DNA of 64,000 bases, taken from Fervidobacterium_A thailandense (lineage in GTDB: Bacteria > Thermotogota > Thermotogae > Thermotogales > Fervidobacteriaceae). This document shows positions 8,678-17,161 of this stretch, one piece after another. The notes beneath the pieces were generated by a model. That model was not told the DNA's origin and searched no databases. It saw nothing but the letters and a program-made list of their open reading frames with translations. How positions within the stretch are numbered: the first letter of the stretch is position 1; every line of letters starts with the position of its first letter. Where the stretch lies: assembly GCF_041505935.1 (NCBI RefSeq), contig NZ_CP140110.1. The stretch is one strand, 5' to 3'. The position numbers and the translations under genes were made by a program.

Positions 8678-8709
8678 AAAAAAGATGGCTTGCCATGAAC
8701 TGGCAAGCC
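8678..8709 (-). terminator. Intrinsic terminator after chemoreceptor gene
   Basis: On the minus strand a perfect 9-bp stem GGCTTGCCA/TGGCAAGCC with a 5-base loop is followed by ATC and six T. It lies 36 bases after the receptor stop codon and before the mnmE promoter. Confidence 0.88.
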
Positions 8710-8744
8710 AATCACTCTTTGAATAACACCGAAAAACTTAGATC

Positions 8745-11030
8745 TTAGCCCTTGAACCAACTGGCAACCATTTGCATCTTTTCGGATATCTTGGACAGAT
8801 TCTCCGTGATTTTCGCAAACTCAACGAACACAGCGTTCAGGGATTCAAATTTATCCTTGAACTCTCCAAGTTTGATACTCGAATTCTCAACGGAATTTAC
8901 TATTTCATCGAGGATGTTTTCTATTTCCGCGAACGCCTTCTCGTTCATCTTCAACAGCTCACCGATTTGAGCACTGAGGCTTCCCACGTTTTGAACCTGT
9001 TCGATGATTGAGTAGTAATTTGTCGAAAACTCCGCTTTCGTTGTCTGAAGTTTGGAAAAACTCTCCTCGGACTTAGTGTAAAGTGTGTCAAGTTCTTTTA
9101 AGTCCGCCGTGTAAGTATCCACATCTTTTACAAGCTCCTTAGCAAGCTTGTTGATCTCAACGGACAACTTCATTACCTCATCTGCAACTACAGCAAATCC
9201 TCTACCAGCCTCACCTGCACGTGCTGCCTCAATGGCCGCGTTGAGAGCAAGTAAGTTCGTTTGCGCTGCAACATTTTGTATCTTTGCAATAGCCGTTTTG
9301 ATGGCGGAGAATTTATCAATTGTTCTCTTCACCGCCTCATTGAACTTCCTAAATATTTCGGAGTTCACGTTAACCGCATCGCTCATCTCCTCGATTAGAA
9401 CGACGTTTTTCAGAATCTCGGCTTGAGTTTTTTCCACGTCATTCAAGAGTTGTTCAAGTTGTTTAGTCAACTGAGCGTTTGAAACGGATGTCTCATCCAC
9501 CACGTTTTCCAGGTCCTTTATCTTATCTTTCATCTCCGTCACGTTGCCTACGTAATCGCGCACAAAACTCGAGAATGCGACGGTTGCCCTACCAACTTCC
9601 TCGTTAACGTTCGAAATGACCTGAACTTCGCGCATTAGTTCTCCCGAACTTGTGCGCATATCCTCAGCATAACTCCTGAGATTCTCCGAGAGCTTCCTCA
9701 GTGATTCAACGACACGCTGGAACTCACCAACAGCTTTATGCTCGACATCCAGAATCTCACCTTGTGAAATACGTTCGATGAGGTGAGCCGTTTGAGAAAT
9801 GTTTGATGAAATCCTATTTATGAGCGGCACGGCAACTACCAACGCTACAACCAGTATTACCAAACCAACTATAACGTTGATCGTGACCAGTCTACCGAGT
9901 TTGAGGTCCACATGAACTTTGACTTCTGGTAACTGGATTTCAGGAAGTTTAAACTCCTCCGGCTCCGGTATTTTTATTTCGGCCGTAACTTTTTCTTTCG
10001 GCAACGAAACTTCGATGCGTCCAATTTCCTCTCCAGCCACGGTGAATGGGGTTTTTACTGCAAAATACTCCGCCGAAGAGATTGTGAAGATCCTTTCGTC
10101 TTCCGTTGGTTCAGGTTCCCCTACTCGTCGCTCACCACTTTCCGAAATCATAGTGGTTGCGTACGCTTTACCGTTCACGTATATCGTCAATTCTGACTGT
10201 GTAAGCCGTTTTATCTCGTCCAAGAAATCGTTACCTACACGCCCAGCGGTAACAATGAACCCGTTTATGGTGTTACCAAGTTGCGGGTGCATCACCGGTT
10301 GAGCAACAACGATGAAGATATCCGAAGTACCAACGTATCCAAAAATTTCGGTGTACGCAGCGGGAGACGAAAGAATTTTTTCGATACGTTTGCCGAGCTC
10401 ACCGAGGAATTCTGGTTCTTTGTAGATTGCAGCTGGTACCCCAGCAGCCATCGAATAAGCGTACTCCACAACGTATTTATCACGCACACTTACGTATGGA
10501 CGTATCTTTAACTTAGGCTCGGTACTCTCCAAGGTCCAGAGACCCATATAGTCGAAGAGTCCTCTTTCGACGAAAGGATTCAGCAGTGCACGTTTCATGG
10601 TAACGTCCAGATCTTTCTTGTCAGCCGCGTTCACAACATCCTTTGAAGCGGCGGCAACTTTTGAGAGATTCTCCAGTATACCCACTCGATCTTTCACAAG
10701 GTTTTCCACAACGTTCTTGACACCGATTGCTTCTTTTTTGAGTGCTGAAATGTATATTGTTTCGAACGCTTTGCTAACGGAAACTTTCTGTGTTTCAACC
10801 GCACTCTTTAATTTCTCGTTATAGGATTTTATGTGTTTATCAAGTTCTGAGCTGAATTTCTCGAAAAAGTCCTTGAATAAAACCTTCGGATCCCCAAGTT
10901 GCTTTTGAACTTCCTTGGAGATTCTGTCACTTTCCCTTGAGAGATTAAAAACGGTGAATATGATTGAAAGTACCACTGGAACCGTTACCAACGCAACGGT
11001 AAGGATCACAAGACGAGTCCTTATCGACAT
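8745..11030 (-). CDS. Methyl-accepting chemotaxis protein
   Basis: Transmembrane chemoreceptor of 761 residues. TM1 is at about 8-30. An extracytoplasmic sensor spans about 31-375 and ends in a Pro/Glu-rich strut (PEPEEFKLPEIQLPEVK). TM2 is near 380-405, followed by HAMP. The cytoplasmic coiled coil carries the signalling tip NLLALNAAIEAARAGEAGRG near residue 590. The sensor resembles double-Cache receptors, but I cannot name the ligand. The descending helix after the tip (VMKLSVEINKLAKEL) departs from the usual RKLAERS-type sequence. The start ATG follows GGGAAGG. It lies 21 bases after punA on the same strand. Confidence 0.93.
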   Translation of the reverse strand: MSIRTRLVILTVALVTVPVVLSIIFTVFNLSRESDRISKEVQKQLGDPKVLFKDFFEKFSSELDKHIKSYNEKLKSAVETQKVSVSKAFETIYISALKKEAIGVKNVVENLVKDRVGILENLSKVAAASKDVVNAADKKDLDVTMKRALLNPFVERGLFDYMGLWTLESTEPKLKIRPYVSVRDKYVVEYAYSMAAGVPAAIYKEPEFLGELGKRIEKILSSPAAYTEIFGYVGTSDIFIVVAQPVMHPQLGNTINGFIVTAGRVGNDFLDEIKRLTQSELTIYVNGKAYATTMISESGERRVGEPEPTEDERIFTISSAEYFAVKTPFTVAGEEIGRIEVSLPKEKVTAEIKIPEPEEFKLPEIQLPEVKVHVDLKLGRLVTINVIVGLVILVVALVVAVPLINRISSNISQTAHLIERISQGEILDVEHKAVGEFQRVVESLRKLSENLRSYAEDMRTSSGELMREVQVISNVNEEVGRATVAFSSFVRDYVGNVTEMKDKIKDLENVVDETSVSNAQLTKQLEQLLNDVEKTQAEILKNVVLIEEMSDAVNVNSEIFRKFNEAVKRTIDKFSAIKTAIAKIQNVAAQTNLLALNAAIEAARAGEAGRGFAVVADEVMKLSVEINKLAKELVKDVDTYTADLKELDTLYTKSEESFSKLQTTKAEFSTNYYSIIEQVQNVGSLSAQIGELLKMNEKAFAEIENILDEIVNSVENSSIKLGEFKDKFESLNAVFVEFAKITENLSKISEKMQMVASWFKG

Positions 11031-11051
11031 GGTCTCGCCTTCCCGTTGCGA

Positions 11052-11879
11052 TTACATTCTCTTTACAACTTCAGCCAGAATCTTCGCTATCAGCTGACCT
11101 GTCCGGTTGGCAACCTCGAGTACTTCTTCCGCGGTGAGCGGTTTGAGATCATCGGGTACTGCCCTGTCGGTGATGGCCGATATTGCCAACACCTTTATTC
11201 CAGCGTGCGCGGCCGCTATAACTTCCGGAACCGTTGACATTCCCACGGCATCCGCACCCATCCAGCGTAGCATCCTGAGTTCAGCGGGGGTTTCAAAGTT
11301 CGGACCCGCAACGGCAACGTAAACTCCTTCGTAGACGTCGATTCCGAGCTCTTTCGCTACAGCCTTAGCGAGCTCGCGTAGATCCTTATCGTACGCGTTT
11401 GACATGTCCGGGAAGCGTGGTCCCCATTCTTCAATGTTCGGACCTATCAATGGGTTGTCACCCATCATGTTTATATGGTCTTTTATGATCATCGGCCGTC
11501 CGACCTCGTAATCCGGGTTTAGTCCACCGGCTGCGTTCGTGAGAAACAGGTATTTTACCCCGAGTAACTGTGCAACGCGAACACCGAAAGTAACATCTTT
11601 CATGTGGTATCCCTCGTAGTAGTGGAATCGACCATTCATGAGCATAACGTTCTTTCCGTTGAGCTTTCCGAAAATCAGCTCACCTTTGTGGCCTGGGGCA
11701 GTTGAAACAGGGAATTCCGGAATCTCTTTGTATGGAATCTTTGTTGGATTTTCGACACTATCAGCTATACCGTGCAAACCCGAACCCAAAACGATACAAA
11801 CCTCCGGAGCTTCGCTTATCTTACTCTTGATGTAGTCCGTTGCTTTCTTTACACGCTCTACGTACTGCCTGACGTCCAT
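11052..11879 (-). CDS. punA: Purine nucleoside phosphorylase (trimeric, class I)
   Basis: Phosphorolytic cleavage of purine nucleosides to base and ribose-1-phosphate in salvage. It has 275 residues. The phosphate-binding GSG is near 32-34, TAPGHKG near 60-66, NAAGGLNPDYEVG near 115-127, AGPNFETPAE at 191-200 and GMSTVPEV at 213-220. These are the signatures of the trimeric PNP/MTAP family. The substrate range (inosine/guanosine versus methylthioadenosine) cannot be fixed by eye, though Asn/Glu-type contacts favour PNP. The ATG follows AAAGGAGG. It sits 64 bases after potC and may be read with potABC. Confidence 0.93.
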   Translation of the reverse strand: MDVRQYVERVKKATDYIKSKISEAPEVCIVLGSGLHGIADSVENPTKIPYKEIPEFPVSTAPGHKGELIFGKLNGKNVMLMNGRFHYYEGYHMKDVTFGVRVAQLLGVKYLFLTNAAGGLNPDYEVGRPMIIKDHINMMGDNPLIGPNIEEWGPRFPDMSNAYDKDLRELAKAVAKELGIDVYEGVYVAVAGPNFETPAELRMLRWMGADAVGMSTVPEVIAAAHAGIKVLAISAITDRAVPDDLKPLTAEEVLEVANRTGQLIAKILAEVVKRM

Positions 11880-11943
11880 AAGAGTAACCTCCTTTTGAAA
11901 GTATCGTGTGATTGTGAGATTTGCTAACTGTGCGCTTTACTAA

Positions 11944-12720
11944 TTAAATTATATAACGCACATAGCGCCTGAGCAAAAAGCTTATGAAAATCGTTCCAAG
12001 GAGCAACAAGCTCGAAATGGCGTTTATTACTGGTGAGATGCCAAACCTGATCATGGAGAATATCTGGAGTGGCAGAGTTGTCGCGTTAGGTCCGGCCACA
12101 AAGAAGGTTATAACAAAATCGTCGATGGAAAGTGTGAAGGCCATGAAGAACGCCGCCACAATTCCCGGCATGGCTATCGGTACGATGATTTTCCTCAAGA
12201 CGACGGACTTTGTCGCACCAAGGTCGTACGCGGCTTCGATTATGGTTTTGTCAAAGTCCTGCAACCTGGTCAAGATGATCATCATCGTGTACGGGATCGA
12301 GAAGGTTACATGCGCAATGTAAACGGTAAACAAACTGAGCTGGAGCCTTATCGTGACGAAAAAGATCAACAACGAAACACCTATGATAATATCGGGTATT
12401 ACGAACGGAATGTATGTTGTCGTCCACATGAGTTTTTTGAATCTTGGACTTCCAAGGTACATCGCAATGGCTCCGAAGGTACCTATGACAACAGCTGTCA
12501 AACTCGCCGTGGTACCTACAAGGATCGAATTAAAAAACGTCCTCCAAATGTGTAGGTATCTGGTTGAGGTGAAGAGCTGAACGTACCATTTTAAGCTGAA
12601 TCCGGTCCACTCCGGTGATTTTGAGGAGTTGAACGAAAAGATCACGACGACCAATATCGGTAGGTAGAAGAACACCAACGTTGCGATCGTAACGAACTTT
12701 GAGAAGTTACCTGGTTTCAC
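11944..12720 (-). CDS. potC: Spermidine/putrescine ABC transporter permease PotC
   Basis: Inner-membrane permease of 258 residues with six predicted helices. The EAA loop reads EAAYDLGATKSVVLRKIIVP and contacts the ATPase PotA. The start is placed at GTG 12720, 8 bases after GGAGG. An ATG at 12735 would sit on top of that site. It overlaps potB. Polyamine specificity is inferred from overall similarity and the potA-potB-potC order. Other PotABC-like importers exist. Confidence 0.85.
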   Translation of the reverse strand: MKPGNFSKFVTIATLVFFYLPILVVVIFSFNSSKSPEWTGFSLKWYVQLFTSTRYLHIWRTFFNSILVGTTASLTAVVIGTFGAIAMYLGSPRFKKLMWTTTYIPFVIPDIIIGVSLLIFFVTIRLQLSLFTVYIAHVTFSIPYTMMIILTRLQDFDKTIIEAAYDLGATKSVVLRKIIVPIAMPGIVAAFFMAFTLSIDDFVITFFVAGPNATTLPLQIFSMIRFGISPVINAISSLLLLGTIFISFLLRRYVRYII

Positions 12721-13555
12721 GTCGTTCGCCTCCATACATGAAGAGGAGTACCGCTGCGATGGTTATTATGAGCAAGATTGAAGATATGGCCGCTGCCGCG
12801 GGCCAATTCTTCGCAACCGTCAGCTGTCTGGCAATTTCGTTACCGATCATCCTCGAGTTTTTACCACCAACAAGTTCGGGAACCGCGTAAGTACCGATCG
12901 AAGGAATAAAGACAAACACGAATGCGGAGATAATTCCTTGCTTTATATTAGGCAGCAGAACCTTGAAGAAAACCTGTCGTTTGGTACATCCCAAGTCCAT
13001 CGCCGCTTCGAAAAGCTGCTTCTCCAGACGTTCGATCGACGAGAAAAGCGGGAGTATCGCAAAAGGTAGGTACGTGTACACGAGTATCAGAACGACCGCG
13101 AAGTTGTTGTACATGAACTGGACGTACGTATCAACGAGACCTATTTTGAGAAGGAACTGATTGATCAGGCCGTTGTTTCCGAGTATGAAAATCCACGCGT
13201 AAATGCGTATAAGTGAGTTCGTCCAGAACGGAATGATGACCAGAAGGAGTAGGAAATTCTTCCAACGGTGATTTGAGATGTAATACGCCACCGGTATGGC
13301 CAAGATAATTGAAATACTCGCCGCCAAAATGGACAACAAAACGGTCCTTATGAAAACAACGAGATAGCTCTTAACGAATACGTCCCTGTAACCCTGGAGT
13401 GAAAACTTGAAAAAGACGCCCCCCATGTAGTCACGGCTGAGGAAGCTGTAGGTTAGTATGGAAAATACCGGTACAACGAAGAACACGAAAAGCCATAATA
13501 AGTAAACCAGACCATATCTTCTGTACCCTTCGTTAATTACGGAAGTTTTTCTCAA
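12707..13555 (-). CDS. potB: Spermidine/putrescine ABC transporter permease PotB
   Basis: Inner-membrane permease of 282 residues with six predicted helices and the EAA loop EAAMDLGCTKRQVFFKVLLP. It starts with TTG at 13555, 9 bases after GGAGGT, overlapping the potA stop by 4 bases. It pairs with PotC to form the channel. The conserved PSIGTYAVPELVGG stretch near 215-230 is typical of PotB/PotH. Confidence 0.86.
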   Translation of the reverse strand: MRKTSVINEGYRRYGLVYLLWLFVFFVVPVFSILTYSFLSRDYMGGVFFKFSLQGYRDVFVKSYLVVFIRTVLLSILAASISIILAIPVAYYISNHRWKNFLLLLVIIPFWTNSLIRIYAWIFILGNNGLINQFLLKIGLVDTYVQFMYNNFAVVLILVYTYLPFAILPLFSSIERLEKQLFEAAMDLGCTKRQVFFKVLLPNIKQGIISAFVFVFIPSIGTYAVPELVGGKNSRMIGNEIARQLTVAKNWPAAAAISSILLIITIAAVLLFMYGGERRETR

Positions 13556-14667
13556 CCTCGTTCAACCTCCACGATGAAGCTGTCATCCGGGTTCCAGAAG
13601 AGAAATACCTCGTCTTTCCACTGGATTATCTTCTCGTCGAGCAAGTAACTCGCGTGTTGTTTGTATACCCTCAAGATATAACCCTCATCTGTTCTAACAA
13701 AATATTTGGTCTGGTAACCCATGTAAATCGCCTCATCAACCCTTCCGTGCAGGAGGTTTACGGGCGTTGAATCCGTGAAGGTGGGCTTGTTGTGGGTTAT
13801 ACGGATCTTTTCCGGTCTCAACGTAACGAGCACCGTCTCCCCAACGCTAACGGGTTTGTCCCTGTAACAAATTATCTGCCCGAGTAACGGAAATTCCACA
13901 ACCACGTAATTTTCAGAAAGAAGATCGACCACATCACCTTTCATAAGGTTGGTCTCACCGATGAAGGTAGCAACGAAACTGTTCGCCGGACTCTCGTAAA
14001 TCTCAAACGGTGTCCCGTACTGTACAACCTCCCCGTTGTTCATCACAGCAACATGATCGGATATGCTGATTGCTTCCGCTTGATCGTGCGTTACGTATAT
14101 GAATGTGATTCCGACCTTGTCGTGCAGGTTGTCAAGTTCTATGAGCAACTCTTGTCTCAGTTTCGCATCCAGCGCGCTAACTGGTTCATCCAGTAGGAGT
14201 ACCCGCGGTTCGTTTGCGAGCGCACGTGCCAGCGAAACCCTTTGCTTCTGACCACCGGAGAGTTGGTGTGGCTTCTTCTTTGCGTGTTCCTCGAGTCTAA
14301 CAAGATTGAGCAACCACCCTACACGTTCCTTTATTTCGTGCTCGGGGAGTTTCTTTAGCCGAAGTGGGAACGCTATGTTTTCGTACACCGTGAGGTGCGG
14401 AAAGAGCGCGTAATTCTGAAATATCGTGTTAACCGGCCTCTTGTTTGGAGGAAGGTGCACGATGCTCTTACCATCGAGGAGCACATCACCGCTGTCAACA
14501 TCTTCAAGTCCAGCGATGATTCTCAACAACGTCGTCTTCCCACAACCGGATGGTCCGAGGATGGAGAAAAATTCGTTCTCTTTGATCTCCAGGTTGATGT
14601 TCTTCAAGACGTGGAAATCACCAAAGTACTTATCAACACCTCTTATCGAAACCGCTCCACCGGCCAA
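13552..14667 (-). CDS. potA: Spermidine/putrescine ABC transporter ATP-binding protein PotA
   Basis: ATPase that powers the PotBC permease. It has 371 residues. Walker A GPSGCGKTT is at 38-46, the signature LSGGQKQR at 136-143 and Walker B LLLDEPVSALD follows. A TOBE domain fills the last 120 residues. The start is taken as TTG 14667, 8 bases from AGGAG. An in-frame GTG at 14676 overlaps that site and is less likely. No potD substrate-binding gene adjoins the operon. Confidence 0.88.
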   Translation of the reverse strand: MAGGAVSIRGVDKYFGDFHVLKNINLEIKENEFFSILGPSGCGKTTLLRIIAGLEDVDSGDVLLDGKSIVHLPPNKRPVNTIFQNYALFPHLTVYENIAFPLRLKKLPEHEIKERVGWLLNLVRLEEHAKKKPHQLSGGQKQRVSLARALANEPRVLLLDEPVSALDAKLRQELLIELDNLHDKVGITFIYVTHDQAEAISISDHVAVMNNGEVVQYGTPFEIYESPANSFVATFIGETNLMKGDVVDLLSENYVVVEFPLLGQIICYRDKPVSVGETVLVTLRPEKIRITHNKPTFTDSTPVNLLHGRVDEAIYMGYQTKYFVRTDEGYILRVYKQHASYLLDEKIIQWKDEVFLFWNPDDSFIVEVERG

Positions 14668-14695
14668 GACGATCACTCCTAAACTTTGTTGTTTC

Positions 14696-14920
14696 TCACC
14701 AACCGAACATGTAAAGCAAAACCAGGAAAAACACCGTTATCGAGACGAGCGAGATCGTGAGGAGTGGGATTGAAAGTGTGAAGGAAGCGAACGTGTGAAA
14801 CAACAATGCGAGCACGAAAAATGCGTTCGCGTATTTGAGTTTTAAGGGAAGAACCTTTGCTCGAATGTAACCAAGAAGCATGAAATACCCCAGGATGATT
14901 AAAACAATCCGCAAGACCAA
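14696..14920 (-). CDS. Small hydrophobic membrane protein of unknown function
   Basis: A 74-residue, very hydrophobic protein with about three predicted helices (near 2-20, 30-50 and 52-72) and no charged domain. TTG 14920 lies 7 bases from GGAGGT. An ATG at 14944 in the same frame has no site. It lies between the histidine phosphatase gene (30 bases upstream) and potA (28 bases downstream), all on minus. I do not recognise a family. A competing frame (14679-14927) encodes a less membrane-like product and was set aside. Confidence 0.55.
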   Translation of the reverse strand: MVLRIVLIILGYFMLLGYIRAKVLPLKLKYANAFFVLALLFHTFASFTLSIPLLTISLVSITVFFLVLLYMFGW

Positions 14921-14950
14921 ATGGCATACCTCCACGCTACACATTCTAAA

Positions 14951-15547
14951 CTACATTTTCCAGTTAAGTAACGTCACCCTGAGCTTTTTGGAGTTACTCT
15001 CCAGGATCGAGACGGATGCGTTGTCCAAACCAAAATTGATATGATTCGGCGGCGTGATACCGAGTACCCTGGATATCAACATCCTGAGTGCTATCGCATG
15101 CGAAACAATTATAACATCATCGATCGGAAATTGAAGCATGAGAGATTCAACAAATTCGTACATGCGTTCTTGAACACTTCTTAGTGATTCAACGCCATCC
15201 AAGTTCGAATCCAGGTTGTTGAACCATTCAAAGAATTCCTTGGGATACGTCTTTAACAATTCATCGGTTGTCATCCCATTCCAGAGTCTAATCTCGCATT
15301 CTCTTAGACGCTCGTCCGTCATTAATTCTCCGTTATAACCGATTTCTTGGGCTATGATTTGTGCTGTTTGAAAAGCTCGACGCATCGGACTGGAAACGAT
15401 CAAATCGATTTTCCGACCTTTAAAAAACTCCGCCACTCGTTTGGCTTCCAGTATTCCTCTTTCCGAAAGTTCGGTGTCAACCACACCTTGCCAAAGTCCT
15501 TGCTCGTTCCATGGTGTACTCGCGTGTCTAACCAGGTATATTCTCAT
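14951..15547 (-). CDS. Histidine phosphatase family protein (phosphoglycerate mutase-like)
   Basis: Branch-1 histidine phosphatase of 198 residues. The N-terminal catalytic LVRHAST provides the phosphohistidine. Glu/Arg-rich EIRLWNGMT and the second catalytic His in VSHAIALR are also present. Such proteins include alpha-ribazole phosphatase, fructose-2,6-bisphosphatase-like enzymes and broad phosphatases, and the substrate cannot be decided here. ATG 15547 is preceded at 8 bases by GGGAGG and lies within the end of dusB. The longer upstream frame is non-coding for this family. Confidence 0.85.
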   Translation of the reverse strand: MRIYLVRHASTPWNEQGLWQGVVDTELSERGILEAKRVAEFFKGRKIDLIVSSPMRRAFQTAQIIAQEIGYNGELMTDERLRECEIRLWNGMTTDELLKTYPKEFFEWFNNLDSNLDGVESLRSVQERMYEFVESLMLQFPIDDVIIVSHAIALRMLISRVLGITPPNHINFGLDNASVSILESNSKKLRVTLLNWKM

Positions 15548-16487
15548 CGTACATTCCTCCCGTGTCAAGAAAACGAGTTGCTTGGTTGCTAAAGTTCCTG
15601 AAATAAGCTTCGAACTCGTTTTTAACTTCTTCAACAGTCCGAAGTTTCATCACCTTCTCGCGAAATTCACGCGCGTGGGGCAATCCTTTCGTGTAACCCG
15701 CTACGAATTTTCTGAACACCACTGCTCCGTAATCGCCGTACTCCTGATGGAGATAATCCAGGTGCCTCTTTATAATCACCAATCTCTCCATCGGTTCAGG
15801 CGCTCGATCGCCGGAAAAGATCCACGGATTTCCAATCGCACCGCGTGCAACGATAGCACCTGTCGCTCCTGACTCTTCGAGGGCAGTTTTAATGTCCTCC
15901 ACCGTGTACAGATCACCACTAATGTACAACGGTACGATTCCGGGATTGTAGATCCTCCACTTCGCCTTCCCAGAGTACATTTGCTTTGCCGTCCGGCCGT
16001 GAACGAAGATGACGTCCACCCCTTCTTCTACCAAGATACTGTAAATCTTCTCGAACTCGTCTTTATCCCATCCAAGTCTCGTCTTGACCGAACACCTCTT
16101 CACGGCTCCTCTCAACGCTCTGACAACCTTTCTAAAGTGCTCCAAATCCCGTAGTAAGCCACTTCCAGCACCTCTTTTTACGACTTTTGCAACGGGACAT
16201 CCCGCGTTCAAGTCGACCCAAAGTCCTTGATCTTCAACCATCCTGGCTGCTTCGGCAATTTCGTAAGGATCACTCCCGAAAAGTTGGATTATCACTTTAC
16301 CTTTTTCCTCGGATCTGGGCAGGTACTGTTGGTTGATCTCCAAGTTCATCAAGACACTCTTGGCACTGATCATCTCCGTGAACGCGAACTCCGCACCAAA
16401 TTCAAAGCAGATCCTCCTGAACGGAAAATCCGTCACTCCAGCCATCGGTGCCAAACCGATACGACCGGGCAGTTCGAAAATGTTCAT
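15528..16487 (-). CDS. dusB: tRNA-dihydrouridine synthase
   Basis: FMN enzyme that reduces uridines in tRNA D-loops. It has 319 residues. The N-terminal LAPMAGVTD binds FMN and the catalytic Cys97 is in DLNAGCPV. Also seen are KTRLGWD, VHGRTAKQMYSG and the phosphate-binding VARGAIGNPWIF. The overall pattern is the bacterial DusB class. The start overlaps the nadD stop by 4 bases and the 3' end overlaps the phosphatase gene. It belongs to an obg-nadD-dusB run. Confidence 0.93.
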   Translation of the reverse strand: MNIFELPGRIGLAPMAGVTDFPFRRICFEFGAEFAFTEMISAKSVLMNLEINQQYLPRSEEKGKVIIQLFGSDPYEIAEAARMVEDQGLWVDLNAGCPVAKVVKRGAGSGLLRDLEHFRKVVRALRGAVKRCSVKTRLGWDKDEFEKIYSILVEEGVDVIFVHGRTAKQMYSGKAKWRIYNPGIVPLYISGDLYTVEDIKTALEESGATGAIVARGAIGNPWIFSGDRAPEPMERLVIIKRHLDYLHQEYGDYGAVVFRKFVAGYTKGLPHAREFREKVMKLRTVEEVKNEFEAYFRNFSNQATRFLDTGGMYDENIPG

Positions 16488-17161
16488 TCACAATCAACCC
16501 CATCTGAACGCCCTGAATAAAAGTTCTTCAACGTACTCTCTATATCATCCAGCAAATCGTACGGAACCATACCGACGATCGACTTTCCCAACCTCACACG
16601 CTCTCGAATCTCCGACGAAGAAATTTCAATCAGCGGGGCGTTGAGTTCCACAACGGATTTGTCGTAAAGTTCTCCCAGAATCATCTTGCCCCGAGCAAAC
16701 AGGGAACCATCCCTAGTACGTGGATAGACTAAAAATCGGCACAGAGATAGTAGTCTTTCGTACTCGTACCACCTTTCTATGTTCCCGAGGGCATCCTCAC
16801 CGACGAGCAAAACGATCTCCTTATAGTAGCTCAAGAAGTGTTCAACATTCTTGATCGCGTAATTCACACCCTGAATGTGAGGTTCCAGATCGTAGAGATA
16901 AAGTTTCGGGTATCTGAGTACTTTGAAGGTTTCCCTCGCCCACTGGAAGCGTTTCTCGTAAGGCACGTCAACCACCTTGTGAGGGGGTACGTGCGTTGGT
17001 AAAATAAAAACGTCTCCATCGAAATCCTCTATCGCGTAGTTCAGGATGATAACGTGTCCAACATGTGGGGGATTAAAGGAGCCCCCGAATATTAAGGCCC
17101 TGTTACTCCTTGAAAATGAACTCAACGCCTTCAATCCAGACAGTATCTCCATCTTTCGCAC
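16484..17161 (-). CDS. nadD: Nicotinate-nucleotide adenylyltransferase NadD
   Basis: Adenylylates nicotinate mononucleotide to deamido-NAD. It has 225 residues. The nucleotidyltransferase motif GGSFNPPHVGH is at 26-36, LVGEDAL occurs in the middle, and ISSSEIRER near 190 is the second ATP-binding motif. The first 20 residues before the motif are longer than usual. The start lies inside the end of obg (59-base overlap). ATG at 17152 is an alternative start. The link to obg is common in bacteria. Confidence 0.93.
   Translation of the reverse strand: MRKMEILSGLKALSSFSRSNRALIFGGSFNPPHVGHVIILNYAIEDFDGDVFILPTHVPPHKVVDVPYEKRFQWARETFKVLRYPKLYLYDLEPHIQGVNYAIKNVEHFLSYYKEIVLLVGEDALGNIERWYEYERLLSLCRFLVYPRTRDGSLFARGKMILGELYDKSVVELNAPLIEISSSEIRERVRLGKSIVGMVPYDLLDDIESTLKNFYSGRSDGVDCE

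Noticed and set aside
14679..14927. Alternative minus-strand frame starting MPFGLADC, opposite choice to the small membrane protein
   Set aside because: Its start touches the GGAGGT site with no spacer and its composition is unlike a protein; the other frame gives a clean three-helix membrane protein.
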